The notes: generated from the letters alone by a model not told the origin. A stretch of DNA of 64,000 nt from Craterostigma plantagineum (GCA_027422505.1 JAPQWV010000413.1:372001-436000), one strand, 5' to 3'; counted from the first letter of the stretch, positions 46,200 through 58,844 are shown. Numbers and translations: made by a program.

Positions 46200-47655
46200 T
46201 GCCCAGCCTAGATACTAAGAATTGGAATCGTTTCTCATTCAATGCTTTAGTGAAGAGGTCGGCCAGTTGAAGTTCAGTGCAAACAAAATGCATGTCTATG
46301 ATGCCATTTTCAACATGATTTTTTATAAATGATATCTAAGGTCAATGTGCTTAGTTCGAGAGTGATTTACGGGGTTGCATGTAATTGCAATAGCACTTTT
46401 AGAATCACTGTATATAGGAATATTATGTAAACCAAATCCGTAATTTAGGAGTTGGGTATGCATCCAAAAAATTTGTGAACGACAGCTTGCAGCTACGGCA
46501 TATTGTGCCTCAGCTGTCGATGTGGAAACACAATTTTGTTTCTTTGAGACCAGCAGATTAGTTTGTCTCCAAGCTGTTGAGCACCACCTGACATGCTTTT
46601 TCTATCCATGCGACAACCTGCAAATATGAGTCAGTATATCCAATGAATTGAAAACTAGAGTTTTTGGGATACCATAATCCAAGATTTGGAGTTCCTTTCA
46701 GATAACGGAGTGTTCCTTACCGCAACTAGGTGGGGCTCTTTGGGGTTCGCTTGAAAGCATGCACATAAGCAAGTGGTAAAGACAATGTCTGGCCTGCTAG
46801 AGGTCAAATAGAGTAGAGACCCAATGATTCCTCTATAATGCGTTTCGTCTATAGATTTTTCGGAGGGATTCTGCGCAAGTTTGCATGCTGTGGACATAGG
46901 TGTTGCTATGGAAGAGCAATTTTCCATCTTGTATTGTATCAGAAGATCACTAATATATTTAGACTGACGAATAAAGATGCCATCTGATAGCTGTTTAATC
47001 TGCAGTCCTAGAAAGAAGTTCATTTCTCCCATCATGCTCATTTCAAACTTAGTGGTCATTAAGTTACTAAATTCCTCGCATAATTTTACGTTTGTAGAGC
47101 CAAAGATAATATCGTCAATGTAAATTTGAACGAGTAAGAAATTGGAATTATGTCGCTTAATGAATAATGTGGTGTCAATTTGCCCTTTGGTGAACTCGGA
47201 TTTGACTAAGAAGGTGGAAAGAACGTCGTACCAAACTCGTGGTGCTTGTTTAAGGCCGTAAAGTGTTTTGTCAAGACGGTACACGAAATCAAGTCTGGTT
47301 GAGTCTACAAAGCCTTTAGATTGTCCAATATAGACTTTTTCTTTTAGAATTCCATTCAGAAAGGCTGTCTTGACGTTCATTTGTAAACATTGAAATCTCT
47401 ATGAGCAGCGTATGCAAGAAATGGGCGAATAGCTTCAATACGAGCAACTGGTGCAAATGTTTCATCGTAATCAATGCCTTCTTGTTGGTTGTACCCTTTA
47501 GCTACTAACCGAGCTTTATTGCGAATGACCGTGCCATTTTGTCCGTTTTGTTTTTGAAGAGTTTGGTTTTTTCGTTCGACGACTCCATTCTGCTGTGGAG
47601 TTCCAGCAACCGAGAATTGTTGTGAAATGCCTTGTGACGCATAGAAGTTACTCAA
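46200..47655 (-). pseudogene. pol: RT and RNase H of the Sirevirus-like element, with IN-RT deletion
   Basis: The frame at 47377-47655 reads integrase C-terminal text ([14 protein letters not shown], holding the third catalytic residue E). It jumps directly to RT text ([20 protein letters not shown]), skipping the integrase C-terminal region and RT start. The RT continues at 46655-47380 ([20 protein letters not shown], catalytic YIDDII, the FGSTN follow-on) up to [20 protein letters not shown]. RNase H remains are spread over 46200-46640 in several frames and finish with LADLFTKALNEKRF and VSRLGMLNL. The deletion and frameshifts rule out function. Confidence 0.85.
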
Positions 47656-47659
47656 TCGA

Positions 47660-48522
47660 CTGTTTTTGAATTATGTACCATTATCAGATCTAATGATACC
47701 AACTCGAGTCTGTAACAGATTCTGTGTGGTTGTCACGAATGTTTCGAGTATGGAGGGAGTCTCGTCTTTACTTCGTAGAAATTTCGGTATCCAGAATAGT
47801 CGTACGAGAACAAGAACATATTTGCGACCACTGAGACTTTCTTTCTCATTGGATCGCATACATTAAAGTGAAGAAGCTCTAGAGGTCGGGAGGAAAAAGC
47901 AATATGTTTGGATTTGTGAGATGCTCTTTTTATTTTTCCGAGTTCACACGCACGACAAAGATGTTCCTTTTGATACGTAAGATTTGGTAGTCCTGTGACG
48001 AGTTGCATAGTTGATAATTTATTGAATCTTTAAAGTTAGATGGGATAAGCGCCTGTGCCAGAGGCTGTTTTGATGAGTTGAGGCTTTAGAGAGAAGGCAG
48101 ATATTCGTGGGAATGGTTGTTTTAAGACCAATCGTGTAGAGATTTGTTTTTCGAGTGCCATGGAGTAGGTTGTTGCTCTGTTCGTCATTGATGCTGGATT
48201 TTCGTGCTTTGAAGTTGATCTCGAGGCCTTTATGCAGAGTTTGACCAATGCTGAATAGATTATGTCCTAGTCCTTTGACGTATGAGACGTCCTAGATGGT
48301 CAGATTTCCGTTATGGAGATCTCCGCGACCTAGGATTGGGGATGACTTGTTGTTCCCGAAACATACTTTGCCGCCATATTTTTCAGTGTAGTTGCTCAAC
48401 AGTTCTTTATTCCTAGTCATGTGTGTGGAGCAACCTGAGTCTAGATACCACACATGATGGACCTGCAAGAGGAACGAGATTAGAAACGTTTCAGTACCCA
48501 CTTGAAAATGGGCACCGTCCAT
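47660..48522 (-). pseudogene. pol: Protease and integrase of the Sirevirus-like element
   Basis: The protease active site appears as WYLDSGCSTHMT near 48420-48455 (DSG intact). GAG-pre-integrase text (HLCRACELGKIKRASHK) lies at 47900-47955. In the integrase core the first catalytic Asp position reads HFNVCDP, with N where D is expected. The second Asp is in IIRSDNGT near 47675-47698, and the Glu follows in the next segment. Frameshifts at about 47735 and 48040-48290 separate these pieces. Confidence 0.8.
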
Positions 48523-48689
48523 TTAATATTAGAAAACTTAGCAGAACTAGTAGCACGATTAATATATGTGGCAGTCTTTGCTTTTGAGATTTGATGGTGG
48601 ATTATGGAATCCATTGCTTCAATCCTTCTTTTGAGTGTTGAGGGGATGTACAGTGATGTTTTTGCTTGGGCAACAAATCTGTTTAACAT

Positions 48690-50318
48690 TAAGATTATGC
48701 CATATTGATTTTCATTAAATGATCGATTGAATATGGGGTATTCGAGACGTGTTTTGCATGAGATAATGACTGTCGAGTAGGAGAATGATGCATCTTATAA
48801 ATAATAGATTTACTAAAACGGGAAACATCATGGGACTTAATATTCTTCAAAGAAATAAAATTTGTTCATCATAAGCATAGTTAGTAGAGTAGAAAGTCTT
48901 TGTAGGAGTTGGTTCAGGTTTTGATTTTCGGACCAAGGCCAACGCCTTCTTCTTCTTGGATATACTTTTGCCTGTAGTCAGTTGACACAGTATTAGGAGT
49001 TAAATCATAAGTAGTAGAAGAACTAACTTCAGAGGAAAGGTCGTTTAGGTTTCTTAAGAGGGAAATTTTATGCAGACGTTTTTTTTTTCGATCTTGAAGA
49101 TTTCAAATTGATTTTGGTGTTCCTTTGCTTGTGATTTATTAATGTCCCGGAGGCGCGAGGTTTCTGCTAGAAAGTCAGTCGTTCCTTTTGTTTGTGTTTT
49201 CTCTTGTTAAGTTTGTGAGCCTGACTTGGCAAAGAAGCGTGCATCGTTCTTGATTGTGCTTTCACTTGCTAATCTAAAGCGAGAATTTAGGGCAAGTCCA
49301 TCATCGTAGGAATAGTGAAAATTTGAGAGCATGGTTCGTATAGGTTCAGAAAATGAAATTCTGGATGGAGATGTAGCAAGGTCAGATTTGGCTTGCGACA
49401 GACGTTTACTATGCGAATTTGAACTGGATGCTCTAAATTTGAATTCCTCCATCTCTTTAGAAGTAGGGGCACGGTTTGTAAACAATAGTTCGTCCCCTAG
49501 AGGAAACGATAATGTTGTTGATTTGTTCTTTGAGTGAGGAAATAATTGTCAATAATACGTCATTTTCTACTCGAGAACAATCTGTTCGGACTCCAGGGTG
49601 GAGCGCAAATAAGAGATTTCCTTGATAACTGTTGGGATATATGCACTGGAGGTACTTGATTTTTTGACACCTACTTCTTCAGAAGAGGGTGTATAAATAG
49701 GTAAACAGTCATCCGATAAAGACGTTTTCTTTGTCCTATAACTATTATTCAGTTCCTCATAGTCAAGTGGGATTCCGGCCCAGTCCTCTCCATTTCTCTT
49801 ATTTTCTCTAGTGCATCAAGTACAGATGAGCTCGTGAAAAGCACTAGACTAGGTATATTTAATCCTGGAACTAATGTCATAAAGAGGTAGAAGTTTTTTC
49901 ACGATTGGGATAGAACCTGAAACGAAGCCTAATCGTTCATGTGGATCATAAAATTCCATGTCTCTAGGCTGGTTCAAAAAGATCATTCTATCTGTTTCTC
50001 CTCTTTTTGTTAGGAGATCCTCAAGTTTCTTGATTTTGGAATATAGACGATTTCGTTCTTTAGATATTAATTCATATTGTAGGGATATAGAGTTACGCTC
50101 TTCCTCACTTTTATTGAAATCGTTTTCCTTTTCGATCAGTTTCTCTTCTAGACCTCTTATTTTATAGTCAACTCTGAGGGAGGTATCCTGAGCTTTTTAT
50201 AGGAAAGAATTTAGCTTAGCTTTTTCCACTAGTTCGGCTCGCAAGACTTTTTCATTGTTTTCTAGCTTAGTTTCTAGTCTTATTAACGATTTGTTTTCCC
50301 TAGCCATAGATGTTAGTT
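48690..50318 (-). pseudogene. Gag-protease spacer of the Sirevirus-like element
   Basis: About 1.6 kb lies between the gag knuckle and the protease. The minus strand has short Ser/Lys/Glu-rich frames, for example 49207-49485 (FTNRAPTSKEMEEFKFRASS) and 50197-50427 (coiled-coil-like LETKLENNEKVLRAELVEKA). This matches the long coiled-coil/low-complexity spacer of Sirevirus gag-pol. No frame extends through, and no enzymatic motif is visible. Confidence 0.5.
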
Positions 50319-51570
50319 TAGCTTGACGGGCGCAATTTTTTTTTATGTAAATCGGAGTAAGAGTCGTGTACCTCAGTTTCTGAAGATGAGTTAGTTGAGG
50401 GAGTGGTTGCGGTGTTGTGTCCCTCATCTTCAGAGTCGGCCTCGATGTTTGCCATGAGTGCTAGATTTTCTTCCTCGCTTTCAGAGGTGTCCTCGAGCCA
50501 TGATTCCTGTTCTGCCATGAGTACGACGCCCGACTGTTTTTGTTTGAGAAGTTGAGCTTTCTTGGTGTAGTAGTCAATGTTTTTTGTCTTAGGCAGAAAG
50601 CAATCTCGAGCAAAATGGACGTTTTGCCACAGTTGAAACATTTATGATCTTTCAGGGATGACTTGGGTTCAGAGACATCAGTCTTTGGTCTCGCTTCTTC
50701 GAGGAGCTTGTCCTGAGACGATTTGAGGACCTATTCTTAGTGTATGAATCAAATCGTTTGATGATCAATGCCATTTGTTTGTAAAGTCTGCCAGCTCAGA
50801 ATCCGATTCTGCACCGATGTTGTCATTTTCCTCTTCAGACGAGCTAAGCTTCTGTACAGCCTTTGAGCTCTTTCTTGCTTTTCGGTTGCTAATTACGGCG
50901 AGAGTTTCCATAGCTACTTTTTCTTTTGATACTTTCTGAATCTCGTTGATGTCTTCAACATGTTGAGCGAGACAGTAAAAAAGGCAATGGATGTCCATCT
51001 CTTCTAGGTCCTTGTTCTGTCGGATATTGCTTGCAATTTTCCTCCATTCTAGCTGCAGTGCTGAGAGAAAGTGTACGTTGATCTCCTCGCAAGTTCTGGT
51101 TACATTTATCTTTCTAATCTGGTTCACTAGTGTGAGGAAGCGTTGATAGGTCTCATAAGTTCTTCTCCATTCTTGGCTTTGAATGAGTCACATGCAGTGC
51201 GGATGTTGGACTTCTTTGCCTTATACTCAGATTCAGTTCGTTGCATCATTTTATTAATTTCATCCCACATTTCTTTGGCGGTTTATAGGCTGTTGACTTG
51301 CATGAAAATGTCATTTGGAATGCTTTGGCAGAGATATGTTCTGGCTTGATGATCGGCACGAGATCGTAGTTTTTCAGCTTCAGTGTATGCCGAACGAGGT
51401 TTCGGTTCCCTGCCGGCTGGAACGGGTGGATCAATGTTCGGATTTCCAGGTACAGTGATCCAGACTTCTTGCGGGCCTTGAGTGATAGACTCGTACATTA
51501 GATCTCCATTATCCTCGTTGTCGATGAAGTTCATGAACCTGAATGTCCATGCTGTGTATCCGACCGCAAT
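50318..51570 (-). pseudogene. gag: gag of the Sirevirus-like element
   Basis: Pieces in order: 51570-51283 (AWTFRFMNFIDNEDNGDLMY, then a Pro-rich linker and KLRSRADHQARTYLCQSIPN), the UBN2-type region at 50765-51127 (VHFLSALQLEWRKIASNIRQ), an acidic SSSEEENDN segment, and a degenerate zinc knuckle (LWQNVHFARDCFLPK at 50595-50640, first cysteines lost). A characteristic acidic tail follows, WLEDTSESEEENLALMA. At least three frame breaks occur. The start is uncertain, since a TAA precedes the TAWTF piece. Confidence 0.75.
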
Positions 51571-51686
51571 TGCACATGTTTATTGTAAATAATTAATAAT
51601 TAGAAGTTTAATCCCCATTTAAACTTAGATTTTTAGGCGAAGTAGTCAATCTAACATGACATCTCAGATCAATAGGGCATCAACAT

Positions 51687-52824
51687 TGATGTGGAACAAT
51701 AATTAGGCAGGCTAATTAAGGAAATAATTAGCTTATGATAATTATTAAGAGAACTTAGTAAAAATATGAGTTCCCTTAAAAAATATAAGGTTAGATTGTG
51801 AATGGAGACTTTTAGGACCTCCGACGGGTTTTAGGTACCTCCAGCACACTTTAGGGATCTAACGACAGGAAATAATGGTTTTAGGGACCTCCAAGAGACT
51901 TTAAGGACCTAACGCCCATACTAAGGAACTATTTTGGGACCTATTGTGCTAAGCAGGTCATAGCGTCGTGAGGAAGCTTCACCAAATGGTCAGAAGTCTG
52001 AAAGGGCGTCTGAGTTGACAGTACCTGAAAAGCTGACAGCCGCCTGCTGTCCCTGACAGCGCAGGCCCTGTCCCATCTCCAGCCGCCTGATGTCCCTGAC
52101 AGCATAGAAAAGCTGCTGCCAGCTCCCAGCTCCTGACAGACAGCTACACTTCACCTCACGTTGTTCCAGAAGGTCAAGTCCCAGTCTGATGTCCCTGAAA
52201 TGACTGAACGCGTCCCATCTCCAATCTGGCCGTTGGGAGCTCTTATATAAGGAGGACTTCATCATTTTTGTGAGATGATCCATTCAACACACGAAAAACA
52301 CTCCACATTCTCTCTCTTTCGATGTATTAAGTATTTTCTTTCCACTTTTAGTATTCACGAGTGAGAGTGAGCTTAGTTGATTGTGTAATTTATCAAAGTA
52401 TAGTGAAAGAGAGTTCTCGAGCGCCCGTGGACGTAGGATCTGCAAAGATCCGAACCACGTACATCTTGTGTCCCTTCTGTTACGTCCCTTTCACATCCCA
52501 AGCAGGTCCCGAGCACTTCTCAACATCCCAGACACGTCCCTTTAAGTCCCACTACGTCCCTTCAAGTCCCACTACATCCCTTTAAGTCCCAAAACGTCCC
52601 TTTATGCCCCAACACGTCTCAGTACGTCCCAGCACGTCCCAACACGTCTCAGTACGTCCCAGCACGTCCCAACACGTCCCAAATATGTCCCAAACATGTC
52701 CCATTCATTTTTATTACCAACAAGCACCTTCGGCACATCTTAAACTTTGTGATTACCTATTCTACCGCTATATAAATTTCCCGAACCACTTATAAATTTC
52801 TTTGATTGGGATAGCCCCATATCA
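51687..52824 (+). repeat. 5' LTR of the Tat-type element
   Basis: It runs TGATGTGGAACAATAATTAGG-like start to CCATATCA. A TATA-like tatataagg lies near 52243-52251. The region 52470-52700 is built of cacgtccca / cgtcccttt words repeated about twenty times, close to the 3' end of the LTR. Confidence 0.93.
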
Positions 52825-52826
52825 AA

Positions 52827-52844
52827 TGGCGCCGTATGTGGGAA
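52827..52844 (+). other. Primer binding site of the Tat-type element
   Basis: TGGCGCCGTATGTGGGAA begins two bases after the 5' LTR. This form is common in plant Tat/Ogre-type Ty3 elements and is usually credited to tRNA-Arg, but the tRNA was not verified here. Confidence 0.75.
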
Positions 52845-53189
52845 AATTCAGAGTTGAAGGCGTGAGTGATTTTGCCTATATTGTGCGAAGCTGTGCTTAA
52901 CGTTTTTTATTTTTTCCTTTTCTATATTTATGTTGGGACGAGACGAAAGCCGCGGAAAAAGTCAACGGAAGAAGGTCATCCGGTGCAAAAATAAAACCTA
53001 GACCCACAGTTCGTTGAGGCTACTGGAGATGGCCACCAGGAGCTGATGGGAGAAGATCCCTCTCTGGCGAAGAATCTGGACCTACACTCCGTAAGAGCTG
53101 CCAAAACACAGCTGAAGCTCCCGAGACGTAATGCCACGAGCCTCACCTTGGCAGAGAGAAGGAAAGATGAAGACCCGAAGCTCCGCATT

Positions 53190-55690
53190 TGGGACCTAAA
53201 AGCCCAGCTCCGTGCTGGCACGAAGACCCGAGTTCCTACACTTGGGACCTAAAAGTCCAACTCCGTGCTGGCGTGAAGGTCCGATTTCTTCAGGACGTGA
53301 AGCCCAGCTCTGCGCTGGCACGCAAGGTCCGGGGAACAGCCAGTTCTACGCTGACGCCTGGAGATCCGCAGGACATAAAATGCCCAACACCACGCTAGCA
53401 GATGAAGATCCACGATAGACATCCCGCGTTGAGAAGCCTCTTAGCCGGGACTGCAGGGCTCACTAAATCTCATCTTCTTTTATATATTATGGTTATCGAA
53501 ATAAACATGTTTACCACGCTAACCATGATTATCTTTTGAAGGATGGAAAATGACCCCACATGATAGGACACGTTAGTGGGTTTGTTGATCAGGGCCTCGA
53601 ACAAGGCTGATGGTACCTTCTTCAGATATGTGCAAGATCCACCCAGATCAGTTGAAGTCAGAAAGTGACCGCGTGGGAGGAGGACCTTCGAAAACTATCA
53701 AAAATGCTGAGGAAAGGCCAGGACCTGAAATACAGGTCCGAGTGATGAAGATAAGCAAGACGGTACAGATAAGTCATAAAGGGATCTCAGAACACCAGGG
53801 CGGACCTCCACGAGTCCCGCTAGTGAGCCACCCGAAAAAGCGAAGGGAGCTGGGAGCTCCAGAAGAAGGAAAAGCAGAGCCACGGTTGGGAAGAAAGGAA
53901 GTCACTAGGGCCGAAAAGAAGAGGAAGACCAACTCACCTCGAACAAAAGAAAAGCGAGTTGTCACTCAAGGAAGGAGGGAGCTTTGGGGATCTCTTTCGA
54001 TGGCCCTGCAAAGGTTCATGCCACTACACAATAATCCAGAAGAGATCCTGATCTTAGCACCGGGGCATCCGGCAATGAGAAGGCCCGCGACCGGAACTTC
54101 AGGGCCTTCCAAACCTCATTCTAATTTATATATTCATTATCATAATAAATGTGGGCACCATACTTACAATTTCTATCGTTTGAAGGACGAAATAGAGAAG
54201 CTCATCCACACAGTTGCCCTAAAGGAATTTGTCCGAGGTCCCATTCTAGATCCCAGAGCACAATCCGTAGCTCCCCCGGAGGAGGGAAGATCATCTCCAC
54301 CACCTCCAGACAAAAGAGCTCCACCACCACTTAGGGCCCTTATGTTCATTATAATGGGAGGTCCTAGTAGAGAAGATTTCAAGCGAGCTAGGAAGACACA
54401 CGCTGGAGTGATCGAAGTAAAGCCTCGGCTCCATGCTGGCACAAATTCCCAGGACCTAAAGTCCAGCTCCGCACTGGCGGCTTAAAAAGCCCAGCTCCAT
54501 GAAGATCCGAGCTCCCATATTCGAGATCTCAGATCCAAGCTCCACGTTGATCCGTAAAGCTCGACTCCTTTGTGGAGAACGACTGGAGATTTATGAGGAC
54601 CAACTCCGTGCTGGAAATGAAGATACGATCTATGTGTTTGAGATCTCCATGCCGAGATCCGCACTGACACGCGAAGGTCCAGGGGGCCCAAAAGACAGCT
54701 CCACGCTGACATCCGAAGATCCATTGGAGATGCAAGCCAAGCTCCACACTGGCACACAAAAGTCCGTGGGACCTAGAAGCCAGCTCCGCACCAATGCATG
54801 AAGATCTGCGGGAGATAAACATGAAGATCCACATGAGATATCCCGTGATGAGAAGGCTCTTAACTGGAACTCCAGGGCCCCCTAAATCTCATTCCCATTT
54901 ACATTATCGTTACCTTACCAGATATAAATACTAAGAACTACTATCACTTGAAGGATGAATCGAAGGGCCCCTCCAAACGGGACATCTGAGGAAGTTCATC
55001 AACCATGACCTCGACCAAGATCTGGAGGTAGCCGAGAAGGAGCTCGGGGGATCTGTGTCGACTAAAGACAGACAACCTCCGCATCTTCTAGATAGGAGTC
55101 AGTCCCTTTAAGGCTCGCGTCCTTGTCATAGTAGGAGCTCCAGGAGATTCCAACTTCCAACAGGGCCCAAAATCATACACCTGAACACTCAAAGACCTTA
55201 ATGGCCAGCTCCGCATTGGGAAGTGAAGTCCCGGAGCTTCTAATAGAGATCTATAGTCTCAACTAACACCTGCATAAAAGATCCGAAGGACCACAGCGTC
55301 AGAGGGCCCAAGGGAGATAAGACCCCAGCTCCGCGCTGGCATCCGAAAATCCCGAGAAGGTCGAAGTCCTCCTCTGCACTGGCATATGGAAAACCACGGG
55401 GATTTAGAAGTCTGGCTCCCCGCTGGCACGAAGACCTAAAGTCCAGCTCCGCATTGGCGTGACCGAATTGCCCGGGACCTAAAGATCAGCTCCGTGCTGA
55501 AAATGATGACATGATATGTGTTTGAGATCTCCGTGCCGATCTCCTCACCAGCATACGAAGTCCGTTATAAGGGATCTCCAAACCAGCTGAAACCTAGCTC
55601 CATGCAGGATTGAAGGCAAAGAAGCCAAGCTCCGCATTGACATGCGAAGGGCCAAGGAACCTAGAAGATAGTTCCAGGCTGACATCCAAA
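53190..55690. repeat. Dispersed cccagctccgc-ctggcac repeats inside the Tat-type element
   Basis: Versions of cagctccgcgctggca followed by cgaagatccg recur more than twenty times at irregular 25-90 bp spacing, interrupted only by the gag frame. They generate many short ORFs on both strands that are not genes. A second family, aagcgagctggcgctataac followed by cacgcatt (~31 bp), occurs at 55795-55935 and 56430-56485. A third, aaggtcgacgg-c-tgcggtgt then acaggacg, occurs at 56020-56225. Confidence 0.8.
53610..54485 (+). pseudogene. gag: gag remnant of the Tat-type element
   Basis: A 291-codon frame starting at ATG 53610 is Lys/Arg/Glu/Pro-rich and contains YIHYHNKCGHHTYNFYRLKD then EIEKLI. This resembles the Y-FH-..GH-T-.C--LK--IE motif that ends Tat gag. 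It continues to IIMGGPSREDFKRARKT, matching the GGP---D---ARK segment before the protease. The metal-binding set is degenerate (Phe or Tyr where Cys is expected). No protease or RT follows; the sequence passes into short repeats. Confidence 0.65.
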
Positions 55691-56489
55691 CCTCCGGAGA
55701 TCTGGATTCAGGGACCTTATCATACCGAGAAGAAAGGAGCTCTATTTTGCTATTACTTCAAATTCAAGGCCTCCGACAAGGAGCTCGGATACTAAGCGAG
55801 CTGGCGCTATAACCACGCATTCAAGCGAGCTGGTGCTATAACCATGCATGTAAGCGAGCGGACGCTATAACCACGCATTTAAGCGAGCGGGCGCTATACC
55901 CACGCATTTAAGCGAAGCTGGCGCTATAACCAGGGTAAACTAATGATGTCCCTAAGGAAATACCGCTTTGTCGGAATATAAATATTTTATTAAATGGTGC
56001 ACCATATATATAATTGATGCCAAAGGTCGACGGACCTGCGGTGTACAGGACGCCAAAGATAATATATCTGCGGTGTGATTTGATGCCAAAGGTCGACGGT
56101 CATGCGGTGTACAGGACGTCAAAGATAATCCATCTGCGATGTGAATGATGCCCATAAGAGTGTATAAGATGCCGCCGCTGACGGGCTGCGGTGTACAGGA
56201 CATCAAAGGCTCTCAGTAAGCCTGCGACGTGAATGGTACCAAAGCGAAGTTGGCGCTATAATCAGGGTAAACAAATGAGTGGGGATCGCCGGAATTAAAA
56301 TTTATAGACCTAAGGTCTACGCAAATACTGAAATCGCTAAGGACATAGAGAACCTAGCGCAAATGACACCTGAGGACAATGACGACGGTCATTGCAACCC
56401 AGGCGTGAATTCGTAGTTGGCTTACGAATTACTAAGCGAGCTGGCGCTATAACCATGCATCTAAGCGAGCTGGCGCTATAACCATGCCA

Positions 56490-57683
56490 CGATAATAATG
56501 TTCCCAGGAACATTCATCAGGTCCCGAAAGAATGCAAAGCAGAAAAACATGAAACACAGGAGAACGGGAACTTCGGTGAAACATGCAAACATGGGGAGCT
56601 ATCACCATGATGAAAAAGGAGAGGTTCTATACAAATAGGATGTCCCAGGAGTTAGGAGGAATGCGCAGTAGGACTTGGGGATTTCCTTCAAAAGTGCGAG
56701 GCTCGAAGAGGAGCTCCGCTATCAAGTCCCTGCCAGGTCCCTTCCAGATCCCAAGACGGCGGATACAACATACGAAGCGTGCATGGTGTAGGGAAAAATC
56801 CCCCGGTGGAGACAAGTGGACATAGTGGAATTAAGCCCCCGTAAAACAGGTCCTAGGATGTTCGAAAACAGCAACGAGAAATCAAGGGGCAGGCCTTCCT
56901 GAGGAACTAGAGGTGGCTTCGGGGAGATCAAAAATGTTAGCGTGGGCCAAGACCCCTACGTATTTATCCGCAGCAGGAATCCAGAACTTAGGAGTCTCGG
57001 GAGCTCAAGGATCTCCTTTGAAGAAATAACGGAAGTACAAGGCTTCAACATCAGCTCCCTCTGGGTGGCAGAAAGTCAACTTCTTCCGCAGAAGTAGGTA
57101 CTAACCTAGCATTTTAGAGTATCCAGGTCTGTGTCAGGTCCATTTCAGGTCCGTGCCAGGACCATGCCATGCACGTCCCAAGATGTCAAGCTGCCTCGAT
57201 TCAACTGGTCCACAGAAGAGGGGGACTTGTCCGTTGAGGTCCCTATAGGTCCCGAAAGAGGCCCAACACTTTACCTCTTGGGAAGAATGACAGAATTTCT
57301 TTTTTGGTTTTCCTTCTAACCATTTTGGATGAAGTTATTTTCCTTCTAACACCAGAGGCATGGGCTATGACGGGAACTTCTTTAGCTCCCATAACAGGAG
57401 AAGGAATTGAGGGAACATCCTCCGTTCCTTCAGAAGGACGAATCTCCTCGCGAACGTCCCTAGCCACCAGGACATAAAGGAGCAAGGGAGCTACAGAGGG
57501 TGCGCTGAGGAACTTGGGAACTGTTCACGCTCATAAAACACATCTTTCCAGATACAGATTAAGGGTTTTGGGTGAGTCCTGGTAAGACCTATGTCGCGAT
57601 TATTTATTTTAATTATAGCCTGCCTTACGATTTTTTACTCTAATTCACTTTGTCCCAAATGCAAATTAGAGTAGGGGAATGGT
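56490..57683 (+). other. 3' interior of the Tat-type element, no gene seen
   Basis: The region holds short frames on both strands but none resembling PR, RT, RNase H or integrase. The final bases (agagtaggggaatggt, 57669-57683) form the polypurine tract that abuts the 3' LTR. Confidence 0.6.
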
Positions 57684-58839
57684 TGATGTGGAACAATAAT
57701 TAGGCAGGCTAATTAAGGAAATAATTAGCTCATAATTATTAAGAGAACTTAGTAAAAATATGAGTTCCCTAAAAAATGTAAGGTTAGATTGTGAAGGGAG
57801 ACTTTTAGGACCTCCGACGGGTTTTAGGTACCTCCAGCACACTATAGGGATCTAACGACAGGAAATAATGGTTTTAGGGACCTCCAAGAGACTTTAAGGA
57901 CCTAACGCCCATACTAGGGAATTATTTTGGGACCTATTGTGCTAAGCAGGTCATAGCGTCGTGAGGAAGCTTCACCAAATGGTCAGAAGTCTGAAAGGGC
58001 GTCTGAGTTGACAGTACCTGAAAAGCTGACAGCCGCCTGCTGTCCCTGACAGTGCAGACCAATGTCCCATCTCCAGCCGCCTGATGTCCCTGACAGCATA
58101 GAAAAGCTGCTGCCAGCTCCCTGCTCCTGACAGACAGCTACACTTCACCTCATGTTGTCCCAGAAGGTCAAGTCCCAGTCTGATGTCCCTGAAATGACTG
58201 AACGCGTCCCATCTCCTAATCTGGCCGTTGGGAGCTCCTATATAAGGAGGACTTCATCATTTTTGTGAGATGATCCATCCAACACACGAAAAACACTCCA
58301 CATTCTCTCTCTTTCGATGTATTAAGTATTTTCTTTCCACTTTTAGTATTCACGAGTGAGAGTGAGCTTAGTTGAGTGTGTAATTTATCAAAGTATAGTG
58401 AAAGAGAGTTCTCGAGCGCCCGTGGACGTAGGATCTGCAAAGATCCGAACCACGTACATCTTGTGTCCCTTCAGTTACGTCCCTTTCACGTCCCAAGCAG
58501 GTCCCGAGCACTTCTCAACATCCCAGACACGTTCCTTTAAGTCCCACTACGTCCCTTCAAGTCCCACTACATCCCTTTAAGTCCCAAAACGTCCCTTTAT
58601 GCCCCAACACGTCTCAGTACGTCCCAACACGTCCCAACACGTCCCAACACGTCCCAACACGTCTCAGTACGTCCCAGCACGTCCCAACACGTCCCAAATA
58701 TGTCCCAAACATGTCCCATTCATTTTTATTACCAACAAGCACCTTCGGCACATCTTAAACTTTGTGATTACCTATTCTACCGCTATATAAATTTCCCGAA
58801 CCACTTATAAATTTCTTTGATTGGGATAGCACCATATGA
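57684..58839 (+). repeat. 3' LTR of the Tat-type element
   Basis: It has the same start and body as the 5' copy, with TATA-like tatataagg near 58239-58247 and a slightly longer cacgtccca array (about 58485-58715). It ends CCATATGA, so the final CA has changed to GA. Confidence 0.9.
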
Positions 58840-58844
58840 AACAT

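Larger units (their letters stand above)
41006..51600 (-). mobile_element. Sirevirus-like Ty1/Copia element with extra ORF, 5' LTR missing
   Basis: On the minus strand the order is gag (51570-50320), a long spacer region, protease (48522-48290), integrase (48008-47570), RT (47560-46655), RNase H (46600-46200), an extra ORF (44650-41390) and a 3' LTR (41296 to about 41006). A long gag and an extra ORF after pol are hallmarks of the Sirevirus branch of plant Copia elements; the assignment is by those features and motif resemblance. All coding parts carry lesions. A Tat-type element is inserted upstream of gag at 51687, and no matching 5' LTR is visible beyond it. Confidence 0.75.
51687..58839 (+). 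mobile_element. Tat-type Ty3 LTR element, non-autonomous
   Basis: Two LTRs (51687-52824 and 57684-58839) flank a 4.86-kb interior. The 5-bp duplication aacat borders it (51682-51686 and 58840-58844). The primer site TGGCGCCGTATGTGGGAA follows the 5' LTR, and a purine tract gtaggggaatgg precedes the 3' LTR. The interior has gag remnants and arrays of short repeats but no protease, RT, RNase H or integrase. The LTRs are very similar by eye, differing mainly by small indels and the copy number of an internal repeat. It inserted upstream of gag of the Sirevirus-like element. Confidence 0.92.

Noticed and set aside
53046..54834. Numerous 60-100 codon ORFs on both strands
   Set aside because: They follow the cagctccgcgctggca repeats; only the frame at 53610-54485 has a recognisable gag motif.
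41006..58839. One single retroelement spanning the whole interval
   Set aside because: The 51687-58839 part has its own LTR pair, plus orientation, primer site and TSD, and is a separate nested insertion.
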